5,161 nucleotides of DNA. Origin: Candidatus Cloacimonadota bacterium (lineage in GTDB: Bacteria > Hydrothermota > E44-bin80). Shown in pieces: positions 1-5,145 of this stretch. How positions within the stretch are numbered: position 1 is the first letter of the stretch; the number at the start of each line of letters is the position of its first letter. The stretch covers positions 1-5,161 of the forward strand of contig SOKD01000171.1 in NCBI GenBank assembly GCA_004376305.1, given 5' to 3'. Both the position numbers and the translations under genes were made by a program. Below the pieces are notes generated by a model, which was given only the letters and a program-made list of their open reading frames with translations, searched no databases and was not told where the DNA came from.

Positions 1-19
1 AAAGGCAAAGCGAAACGAA

Positions 20-130
20 GGTTTTGGACCAATTGGTGCTCAACAAGCTATCGCTTGCTATGCGATTGCACTGATACAATTACGCTAACGTGTTGATAAC
101 ATAAACTAAATACGGTTTTAGCAATTGGTG
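20..130. repeat. Imperfect direct repeat pair GGTTTT...CAATTGGTG
   Basis: Bases 20-38 read GGTTTT, four bases, then CAATTGGTG (the last nine at 30-38). Bases 114-130 read GGTTTT, two bases, then CAATTGGTG (122-130). The copies share 15 bases and start 94 bases apart. The nine-base core contains the palindrome CAATTG. The pair could be a duplicated regulator site or a relic of a duplication; two copies are too few to define a repeat family, and chance is possible. Confidence 0.35.
47..69. other. Small inverted repeat (hairpin)
   Basis: GCTATCGC at 47-54 pairs with GCGATTGC at 62-69, seven of eight positions, around a seven-base loop (TTGCTAT). No run of T follows, so it does not look like a complete intrinsic terminator. 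It could be an RNA stem at the 3' end of an upstream transcript or a protein-binding site. Function unknown. Confidence 0.3.
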
Positions 131-154
131 TAATCTTGTATTAATCGATGTAAT
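125..154 (+). promoter_or_regulatory. Weak sigma70-type promoter candidate for the OmpA-family gene
   Basis: TTGGTG (125-130) and TGTAAT (149-154) are separated by 18 bases. The -10 box matches the consensus TATAAT at five of six positions, but the -35 box is poor. It lies 31 bases ahead of the start codon at 186, a reasonable distance. TTGATA at 93-98 is a better -35 box but has no good -10 partner. This is a motif match only. Confidence 0.3.
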
Positions 155-185
155 TAGTTTCATACAGTAAAACAAGGGGGAGATA

Positions 186-989
186 ATGAGGATTTTTACC
201 TACCTACTTATTGTTATTGTTCTTGCTCTTGGTGGTTACGGTACCTTCTTCTACATAACGGAATTCAAGCCACTCAATTATAAGGTGGTGAGTCTTAACG
301 AAGAAAACAGGACATTAACAGAGCTTATTATGAGATTGAAGAAGCAGATGGAAGCAAAGGTGGATTCGGAGACAGGAGATTCGTATAAGAAAAGTATTTT
401 AGAGGAGTTGAGTAAGATCTCAGCCGAAGAGAATTTTGAAATACGAAGAGCCGAAAAGGGAGTGGAAATTAGTCTTCCGGGTTTGCGACTCTTTAATCCT
501 GGAGAGGCGGATTTGAGCAGTGAAGGATTGCTTATTCTGTCAAAGCTTGGCAAGATTCTCAAGAATGCAACTACGGGAGAAATTCACATTGAGGGCCATA
601 CCGATGATATGAAAATCAGTGGTGATTTATTGTTGAAATACCCATCAAACTGGGAGCTATCTTCAGCACGGGCAATAAATGTGGTGCGGTTCCTTCAGGA
701 GAAAGTTGAGATTCCCCCTGAACGTTTAGCTGCTGTTGCGTATGGACAGTATCAGCCGCTCTTTCCCAACGACAGTGAGGTTCACAGACATAAAAATCGA
801 AGAATAGTGATGGTTATCGAAGCACCGAGAGAGATGAAAGAGAAGGGAAAGGAAGAAGAGAAGGAAAAGGGGGAAGAAAAAGTGGAACCAAAAAAAGAAG
901 AGAAGAAGGCACCGGTAAAGATTGAAAAGAAGACCGAACCAGAACCCGAGCCAGGCGAAGAAGAGGGAGAGAATGAAGAAGGGAAGTAG
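186..989 (+). CDS. Membrane-anchored OmpA/MotB-like peptidoglycan-binding protein with Lys/Glu/Pro-rich tail
   Basis: Probably tethers the cell envelope to peptidoglycan. The 267 residues run in order: a short N-terminus and a single hydrophobic segment at about 4-24 with no lipobox cysteine; a polar, probably coiled-coil stretch at about 33-60; a linker; an OmpA-like domain at about 92-211; and a charged tail from 215. The domain carries the family marks: FNPGEADL (103-110), IEGHTDD (135-141), SNWELSSARA (154-163), AYGQYQP (185-191) and KNRR (203-206). Asp140 and Arg206 are at or near the positions that contact diaminopimelate in this family. SNWELS is typical of MotB-like members, but the MotB N-terminal proton-channel sequence is absent and no motA is beside it, so a flagellar stator is unlikely. 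A strong Shine-Dalgarno stretch, AAGGGGGAG (174-182), supports ATG 186. The DUF523-type gene follows after 38 bases. The family call is firm; the specific role is unknown. Confidence 0.88.
   Translation: MRIFTYLLIVIVLALGGYGTFFYITEFKPLNYKVVSLNEENRTLTELIMRLKKQMEAKVDSETGDSYKKSILEELSKISAEENFEIRRAEKGVEISLPGLRLFNPGEADLSSEGLLILSKLGKILKNATTGEIHIEGHTDDMKISGDLLLKYPSNWELSSARAINVVRFLQEKVEIPPERLAAVAYGQYQPLFPNDSEVHRHKNRRIVMVIEAPREMKEKGKEEEKEKGEEKVEPKKEEKKAPVKIEKKTEPEPEPGEEEGENEEGK
836..909 (+). repeat. Polypurine tract encoding the charged tail
   Basis: Bases 836-882 are 47 consecutive purines, and 890-909 are another 20, broken only by a short stretch at 883-889. They encode much of the Lys/Glu-rich tail of the OmpA-family protein, using GAA, GAG, AAA, AAG and GGA/GGG codons. 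Such low-complexity tracts are prone to length change by replication slippage and could form triplex DNA. Changes in multiples of three would simply lengthen or shorten the tail. Confidence 0.7.
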
Positions 990-1027
990 GCAAGTTGGTA
1001 CGATAGCGAAACGGGGAATGGGAGAAG

Positions 1028-1501
1028 TTGAGGATCGCGCTGATTGTGATGCAATACGTCCTGATTAGTTCGTGTCTTTTAGGCTTACAAACGAGATACG
1101 ATGGAAGCGATAGTTTTGATCCTCTGATACTGAAGCTCAAAGAAGATTATGTGCTCCTGCCAGTTTGTCCTGAACTCCTTGGTGGACTGACCATCCCTCG
1201 CGAACCGGCAACGTTTGAACAGGGTGATGGTCGTGCATTCTGGGAGGAAAACACTCGTGTTATCCAAGAAACAGGTGGTGATGTTACACAGAATTTCCGG
1301 GAGGGAGCTCTTAAAACAGTTGATTTTGCGAGATTTCTAAAAGCAAGGATAATTATACTCAAAGACGGAAGTCCCTCCTGTGGTATCCGTAAAACAAATG
1401 TTTCATTCCAGAGTGTTTGTGGTATTGGTGTTACTGCATATCTATTACGAAAGAACGAATTTGATATCTATACAGTTGAATCGTTTCTGGACCATACATA
1501 A
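1028..1501 (+). CDS. DUF523 / TudS-like protein (putative Fe-S thio-nucleobase desulfidase family)
   Basis: A member of the DUF523 family, whose characterised representative TudS is a [4Fe-4S] 2-thiouracil desulfidase; the substrate of this protein is not known. Family motifs appear in order, counted from the TTG start: SSCLLG (14-19), RYDG (23-26), PVCPELLGGL (45-54), IPRE (56-59), GGDVT (83-87), LKDGSPSCG (111-119) and GIGVTAYLLR (132-141). Cys16, Cys47 and Cys118 are the three conserved cysteines expected to hold the cluster; Cys131 is an extra one. The length (157, or 150 from the inner start) is full for the family. Start choice is open. TTG 1028 has GGGGA/GGGAG upstream. ATG 1049 gives MQYVLISSC, closer to the usual family N-terminus, but its only SD-like bases (GAGG, 1030-1033) are too far away. 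The gene follows the OmpA-family gene without a visible terminator, so the two are probably co-transcribed. Confidence 0.87.
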   Translation: MRIALIVMQYVLISSCLLGLQTRYDGSDSFDPLILKLKEDYVLLPVCPELLGGLTIPREPATFEQGDGRAFWEENTRVIQETGGDVTQNFREGALKTVDFARFLKARIIILKDGSPSCGIRKTNVSFQSVCGIGVTAYLLRKNEFDIYTVESFLDHT

Positions 1502-1565
1502 GAAATTCGCTGCATGAGTAAAAAATCTCCTGAATCCATTTGAATTTCGCTTCTCACCTTTTTTT
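1502..1565 (+). terminator. Possible weak terminator after the DUF523-type gene
   Basis: GAAATTC (1502-1508) is the exact reverse complement of GAATTTC (1542-1548), and a run of seven T follows at 1559-1565. The stem is short and AT-rich, the loop is 33 bases and the T run starts ten bases after the stem. This is a poor intrinsic terminator at best. It is listed because transcription must pass or stop here before the next promoter candidates. Confidence 0.2.
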
Positions 1566-1592
1566 GATGTAAGATAGTTGATTTTTTATAAT
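1564..1592 (+). promoter_or_regulatory. Sigma70-type promoter candidate P1
   Basis: TTGATG (1564-1569) and a perfect TATAAT (1587-1592) are separated by the ideal 17 bases. Transcription would start near 1599, about 380 bases ahead of the kinase gene, leaving a long leader. It is one of two good matches in this gap. The call is a motif match only. Confidence 0.5.
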
Positions 1593-1623
1593 AGGGAACG
1601 GGAAAGTTTAGATGAGCAGTATT

Positions 1624-1679
1624 CTGTAAGTGACCATAGCACAAAGGTTTTTGCAGTTACGGAAAGGTATATCTTTTTT
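1624..1679 (+). promoter_or_regulatory. Imperfect stem-loop followed by a T run in the leader
   Basis: CTGTAAGTG (1624-1632) can pair with CAGTTACGG (1654-1662) with one G-U pair and one mismatch. ACC (1633-1635) and GGT (1646-1648) could extend it inside the loop. Six T follow at 1674-1679, eleven bases beyond the stem, too far for a standard intrinsic terminator. It could act as an attenuator for transcripts from P1, but that is speculative. Confidence 0.2.
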
Positions 1680-1680
1680 C

Positions 1681-1709
1681 TTGACTTTTGTATTCACACT
1701 CTGTAGAAT
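1681..1709 (+). promoter_or_regulatory. Sigma70-type promoter candidate P2
   Basis: TTGACT (1681-1686, five of six to consensus) and TAGAAT (1704-1709, five of six) are 17 bases apart. This is the best two-box promoter match I found in the window. A purine-rich SD-like AGGAGAGGG (1716-1724) lies just downstream. Transcription would start at about 1716, giving a leader of about 265 bases before the kinase start at 1982. It probably drives the kinase-receiver-EAL operon. Confidence 0.55.
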
Positions 1710-1711
1710 AG

Positions 1712-1918
1712 ATACAGGAGAGGGAATCGATTGAAGCGGGAGCATTTGATACATACGTAGCTGCCTGCGTTTCAACATCTGGAGATGCTGATGAAAGGTT
1801 ATTCGAAAAACTGCATTCCGTGGACAAGAAAAAAGGTTACGGAACGATGAACTATGAGCGATTCAACATGTCTCCCTGTACGTTTCTGAGGATCTTTATG
1901 CAAAATAGAGAAAAATAG
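1712..1918 (+). other. 68-codon open frame without a standard start (hypothetical or gene remnant)
   Basis: The frame is open from just after TAG 1709-1711 to TAG 1916-1918. Its translation looks protein-like (for example AGAFDTYVAACVSTSGDADE) but matches no family I know. It has no ATG, GTG or TTG near its upstream end. The well-placed SD AGGAGAGGG (1716-1724) is five bases ahead of an in-frame ATT at 1730, a very rare start. The same SD also fits the out-of-frame TTG 1731, which would give only a nine-codon peptide (MKREHLIHT) ending at 1758-1760. Options are an unusual small gene, a leader peptide, a decayed gene fragment, or a chance open frame; I rate the last two highest. Confidence 0.25.
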
Positions 1919-1919
1919 A

Positions 1920-1985
1920 ATGGGTAGCGCAAGCGATGAATTTATTCTTATTAGCGAAATCATGAAAAAGGGCTCAGAAAAATGA
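1920..1985 (+). CDS. Possible 21-codon micro-ORF overlapping the kinase start
   Basis: ATG 1920 opens a 21-residue frame, beginning MGSASDEFILISEIM, that ends at TGA 1983-1985. Its stop overlaps the kinase ATG (1982-1984) in an ATGA arrangement, the same junction used between the kinase and the receiver. It begins one base after the stop of the 68-codon frame. It has no clear SD and no recognisable domain. It could couple translation into the kinase gene or be chance; an ATGA overlap is easy to obtain by accident. Confidence 0.25.
   Translation: MGSASDEFILISEIMKKGSEK
1968..1972 (+). promoter_or_regulatory. Ribosome binding site of the kinase gene
   Basis: AAGGG ends nine bases ahead of ATG 1982. 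It is modest but correctly spaced and supports this start, which also puts the first membrane segment directly at the N-terminus. Confidence 0.5.
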
Positions 1986-3481
1986 GTTTTCGAACAAGGA
2001 TTGTTATCAACATAAGTATTCTTCTATTCATTTTTATGATGGGTCTTGCATTTATTTTGGTGCACCTCCGGGCAAAGGAAATACGAGCAAGCAACGAGAA
2101 AAACGCGCTCATTGTATCCACTTTAACAGCAGGAATTCTGGTTGAAGCCTATGAAAATTACTACGAGTCAGGATACTATAAATTTAGGCAACGTATTCTC
2201 AGCCTTCTCAACCTTGACAGAGAACTAATAAGAGTTGTGATTTATACTGTTGAAGGGGAAAAGGTATTTGATTCAGATGAATTTAAAGGAAAAGGTACTG
2301 AAAAGCTGCACGATAAGGAGGAAAAAGCCCTTGATAAGCGAATTAAGCAAATTTCCCCTTCCTTTGGTACTGTTGATGATAAAAAACATTACGATATTGT
2401 TTTTCCATATCTTGAACCATGGGGATGGCACCGATACTCGGTAAGATATTTTTTCTCAACCGCATATCTGGAGAAACAGCTCTTTACACTCCGCGTAGTG
2501 ATATTCTCTGTTACACTTGTTTCTGTTATGCTTGCATCGATTTTTGCAAATTTTCAGGCTCGCGCGGTGATAAGGCCACTCGAACAATTAACACAGTCAG
2601 CAAAACAAATGGAACATTGGCATTTTGATACTCACCTTGCTGTCCAGAGAAAGGATGAGATTGGTATCCTTGCTGAAGCTCTGAATGAGATGGTAAACAG
2701 GATTAAACAGGATATGGATCTACTTGAATCTCAAAAAAAGACATTGTCGGAGACAAATAAAGAACTCAAGAAACTCAATGATCTGAAATCTCAGTTTCTC
2801 GCGAATGTATCACACGAATTGATGACTCCGTTAACATCTCTCAAAGGCTACATTGAGTACATGTACCAGGAGAAGATGGGGCGTTTGACTGAAAAGCAGA
2901 AAAGAGGACTTGAAGTTGCAAAAAAAAATCTCTCCAGGCTTAACAAACAAATCCTGAACTTGATTGATTTCTCGAGTTTTGAAGCAGGTACGTTTGAGCT
3001 TTCCCTGACGCCATTTCATATTCAGAGTGTAATACGGGAATCAGTGGCTAATCTTGACATGAAGCTTTCTGAAAAGGAAATAAACTTTGATGAGCAGCTT
3101 CCGGCTCACTTACCTCCGGTAATTGCCGACAGGGAGCGGATAATTCAGGTTCTTGAGAACCTGATAACAAACGCGATAAAGTTTACAGCACCGGGCGGAA
3201 AGATCAGTGTGCATGCTTACAGATCGAATGGAAAAGGTGGCAAAATTGAAGTATGCGTGAGGGATACTGGAACAGGCATTTCAAAATCATTGAAGAAAAA
3301 GATATTTGAGAAGTTTTTTCAAATAGACAGAAAGGGTAAGCACAAGGGACTGGGGCTTGGATTATCTATTGTAAAATCAATACTTGATGCGCATAATGAG
3401 AAGATAACCGTTGAAAGTAAAAAGGGAGAAGGCTCCTGTTTCTGTTTTACTCTCTCTGTATATGGAGGTGGTAAAGGATGA
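1982..3481 (+). CDS. Transmembrane HAMP sensor histidine kinase
   Basis: An inner-membrane sensor kinase of 499 residues that should autophosphorylate on histidine and pass the phosphate to a receiver, most likely the next gene product. Order: membrane segment 1 (about 7-28); an extracytoplasmic domain (about 30-165) whose VVIYTVEGEKVFDSDE (85-100) recalls Cache/PAS-like folds; membrane segment 2 (about 170-190); HAMP (about 191-245, with RPLEQL and DEIG); a helical linker; the HisKA domain with H-box FLANVSHELMTPL (272-284), phosphoacceptor His278; and the ATPase domain with N-box ENLITNAIKF (392-401), G1 DTGTG (428-432), F-box FEKFF (442-446) and G2 GLGLGLS (456-462). All catalytic boxes are present. 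One oddity is Met281, where the H-box usually has Arg (SHELRTPL). The ligand cannot be predicted. The stop overlaps the receiver start by four bases. Confidence 0.95.
   Translation: MSFRTRIVINISILLFIFMMGLAFILVHLRAKEIRASNEKNALIVSTLTAGILVEAYENYYESGYYKFRQRILSLLNLDRELIRVVIYTVEGEKVFDSDEFKGKGTEKLHDKEEKALDKRIKQISPSFGTVDDKKHYDIVFPYLEPWGWHRYSVRYFFSTAYLEKQLFTLRVVIFSVTLVSVMLASIFANFQARAVIRPLEQLTQSAKQMEHWHFDTHLAVQRKDEIGILAEALNEMVNRIKQDMDLLESQKKTLSETNKELKKLNDLKSQFLANVSHELMTPLTSLKGYIEYMYQEKMGRLTEKQKRGLEVAKKNLSRLNKQILNLIDFSSFEAGTFELSLTPFHIQSVIRESVANLDMKLSEKEINFDEQLPAHLPPVIADRERIIQVLENLITNAIKFTAPGGKISVHAYRSNGKGGKIEVCVRDTGTGISKSLKKKIFEKFFQIDRKGKHKGLGLGLSIVKSILDAHNEKITVESKKGEGSCFCFTLSVYGGGKG
3464..3470 (+). promoter_or_regulatory. 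Strong ribosome binding site of the receiver gene, inside the kinase gene
   Basis: GGAGGTG ends seven bases ahead of ATG 3478. It is the best SD match in the operon and lies within the last kinase codons (the YGGG region). It suggests the receiver is made in good amount as well as by translational coupling through the ATGA overlap. Confidence 0.7.
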
Positions 3482-3852
3482 GCGCAAAGATATTAGTTGT
3501 TGATGACGAAAAGGACATACTGGAACTTGTATCGATTATACTTGCTGAAGAACACATTACAGTTCTGAAAGCACAGGATGGTCTCACTGCTCTGGAATTG
3601 GCACGAAAGGATAAACCAGATCTGATTCTTCTGGACATCATGATGCCTGAGATTGACGGATGGGAAGTACTGAAGATACTGAAGATAGAGGAAGAAACCA
3701 AGGATATTCCGGTTGCAATGTTGACGTGCAAGACGGAAACACGGGACAAGGTACTTGGTATTCAAGAAGGTGCGGCAGACTACATAACAAAACCATTTGC
3801 TCCAGAGGATTTAATTATGAGAGTACGTGATATTCTGAGCAAAAAGGGATGA
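3478..3852 (+). CDS. Single-domain response regulator (CheY-like receiver)
   Basis: A stand-alone receiver of 124 residues with no DNA-binding or enzymatic output. The active site is complete: acidic pair Asp9-Asp10, phosphoacceptor Asp53 in LILLDIMMP (49-57), Thr83, Lys105 in the TKPF motif (104-107) and the aromatic switch residue Tyr102. The length is that of one receiver domain. It overlaps the kinase gene by ATGA and the EAL gene starts 12 bases after its stop, so kinase, receiver and EAL protein are almost certainly one operon. With no output domain it must act by binding a partner or as a relay. The EAL protein next door is the obvious candidate, which is inference from position. There is no clear resemblance to chemotaxis CheY beyond the fold, and no chemotaxis gene is nearby. 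Confidence 0.95.
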   Translation: MSAKILVVDDEKDILELVSIILAEEHITVLKAQDGLTALELARKDKPDLILLDIMMPEIDGWEVLKILKIEEETKDIPVAMLTCKTETRDKVLGIQEGAADYITKPFAPEDLIMRVRDILSKKG

Positions 3853-3864
3853 GAGGATGGACCT

Positions 3865-5145
3865 ATGACACCCAGTAATAATAACGAAGAAGCGAATATC
3901 CGAAAAGAATGGCTGCAATATAAAGGTGCTCTCTATGACCATTTGGTTGATTTCCCAACGGTACCGATTGTTATTGATGAGGTAAGAAAACGCATTGAAA
4001 ACTCCAAGAAAGTTGGAATTATTTACCTTGATATTATTGAGTCAGTGGAGACAATCCACGGTTGGCAGAAATTCGACCAGGTGCTTATGAGAATTTCGGA
4101 AATTCTGAAAATGCTTCATTCAGATCTTTTGAAAGAAAGGGATCTTATTGCAACGCAAGCAGTAAGAGCAGGCAAGTTTATCATTTTTATCTTTTCCCAG
4201 GAGAATGGTGAAGAGGTGGATAAGTCCTTTATGCAAAGCCTTGTAGATAATATCAATAAGAAAATATTTTCCGAAACGGAAGACCTCCGTATAAAATTCC
4301 TTTTCCCGGAAACCATCTGCCATATCGGCATGGATTTTCTCTATATTGATCCTGTTATACGGTTTGAGAGGAATCTGTATTCATCCGTGACCAGAGCAAA
4401 GGAGAACGCTTACAGCCAAACTTCGAATTTCTGGGAACGAAGACATAGGGAGTTGAAAAGAATAATCGTTAACAAGGATGTCCAGATTGTTTTTCAACCC
4501 ATATTGAGATTCTCTGATGAATCAATAGTAGGCTTTGAGGCACTTGCCCGGATAACATCAGCTGAATTTTTTAACGACACCGAGACACTCTTCTCTTTTG
4601 CCGTACAAACGGAAATGATACTGGAACTTGAAAGACTTTGCAGGAAGCAGTCGATTCAGAAAGTGAAGGGTGCACTCGCAGACAGAAAGTTATTTCTCAA
4701 TGTTTCTGCTAAGGGAGTTCTTGATCCTGAATTCAAAGACGGGAAGTTTGCAAATGATATTACCGAAGCAGGGTATTCGGTCAGTAATGTTATTCTTGAA
4801 ATTACTGAAAGGCTTGCCATCAAGAATATAGCTTCATTTAAGGATACGGTGAAAACGCTTGAGAAATTTGGTTTTTCCGTTGCAATAGATGATGTGGGTG
4901 CCGGGTACTCATCTCTTCATACCATAGCAGAACTCAATCCATCGTATTTAAAATACGATATGGCACTCATTCGTGATATTGACAAGCATATAATAAAGAG
5001 GGATTTGCTGGAAAGCTTAATACCATTTTCAGAAAAAATCGATGCCCAGATTATTGCCGAGGGAATTGAAACAGAAAAAGAATATAAGGTTCTTAAGGAT
5101 ATGGGGATTAAATTTGGTCAGGGATTCTTCTTTGAAATACCATAA
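3865..5145 (+). CDS. EAL-domain c-di-GMP phosphodiesterase with degenerate GGDEF domain
   Basis: A probable soluble enzyme of 426 residues that hydrolyses c-di-GMP to pGpG. Residues about 30-185 resemble a GGDEF domain, but the signature position reads RAGKF (101-105), so diguanylate cyclase activity is not expected. Residues about 200-426 are the EAL domain with its metal and catalytic residues in place: Gln211 (FQP), Glu225 (EALAR), Asn279 (LFLNVS), Glu312 (LEITER), Asp342-Asp343 (IDDVGAGYSSL), Lys363, Glu399 (IAEGIET) and Gln419 (FGQGFFF). The spacing is as in active family members, so an active phosphodiesterase is likely. The loop DDVGAGYSS has Val and Ala where DDFGTGYSS is usual. The protein ends a few residues after GQGFFF, near the normal domain end. 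No membrane segment or receiver is fused to it. GAGG (3853-3856) eight bases upstream supports ATG 3865. As last gene of the kinase-receiver operon it is probably regulated by that pair. Confidence 0.93.
   Translation: MTPSNNNEEANIRKEWLQYKGALYDHLVDFPTVPIVIDEVRKRIENSKKVGIIYLDIIESVETIHGWQKFDQVLMRISEILKMLHSDLLKERDLIATQAVRAGKFIIFIFSQENGEEVDKSFMQSLVDNINKKIFSETEDLRIKFLFPETICHIGMDFLYIDPVIRFERNLYSSVTRAKENAYSQTSNFWERRHRELKRIIVNKDVQIVFQPILRFSDESIVGFEALARITSAEFFNDTETLFSFAVQTEMILELERLCRKQSIQKVKGALADRKLFLNVSAKGVLDPEFKDGKFANDITEAGYSVSNVILEITERLAIKNIASFKDTVKTLEKFGFSVAIDDVGAGYSSLHTIAELNPSYLKYDMALIRDIDKHIIKRDLLESLIPFSEKIDAQIIAEGIETEKEYKVLKDMGIKFGQGFFFEIP

Larger units (their letters stand above)
1..185. other. 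Upstream region without an assignable gene
   Basis: All three forward frames carry stops before base 100 (TAA at 86-88, TGA at 94-96 and another near 70), so at most the last ~28 codons of an upstream gene could lie here. The frame ending at 86-88 reads plausibly (GFGPIGAQQAIACYAIAL) but I do not recognise it and cannot show that it is coding. The region also holds an imperfect direct repeat, a hairpin and a weak promoter candidate, listed separately. Bases 97-175 are AT-rich and look like an ordinary promoter-bearing spacer. Confidence 0.5.

Noticed and set aside
47..90. An integron attC-like site (hairpin followed by GCTAACG)
   Set aside because: The flanking core sites do not match the expected RYYYAAC/GTTRRRY pair and no cassette structure is present.
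278..562. Open frames on the minus strand across the OmpA-family and DUF523-type genes (278-562, 782-1054, 814-1140, 1085-1267, 1147-1362)
   Set aside because: They lie opposite well-supported genes, have no recognisable domains, and their Ser/Phe/Leu-rich translations are what the complement of Lys/Glu-rich coding sequence gives.
186..989. Calling the first gene motB or pal
   Set aside because: It has no MotB N-terminal channel sequence or motA neighbour, and no lipobox cysteine or tol genes for Pal.
1656..1844. Direct repeat GTTACGGAA, seen in the leader at about 1656 and again at about 1836
   Set aside because: Nine bases repeated twice within 200 bases, with no further similarity around them, is within chance.
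1593..1981. A c-di-GMP riboswitch in the leader of the EAL operon
   Set aside because: It would fit the biology, but I could not find the conserved GEMM sequence blocks of the class I riboswitch. A covariance-model search would settle it.
2250..2628. Plus-strand frames at 2250-2444 and 2419-2628 inside the kinase gene
   Set aside because: They are out of frame with a continuous, fully motif-supported kinase and have no domain content.
3447..3765. Minus-strand frames opposite the receiver gene, and similar ones at 2831-3019 and 4116-4331
   Set aside because: They are shadows of clear receiver, kinase and EAL genes, with no motifs or start signals of their own.
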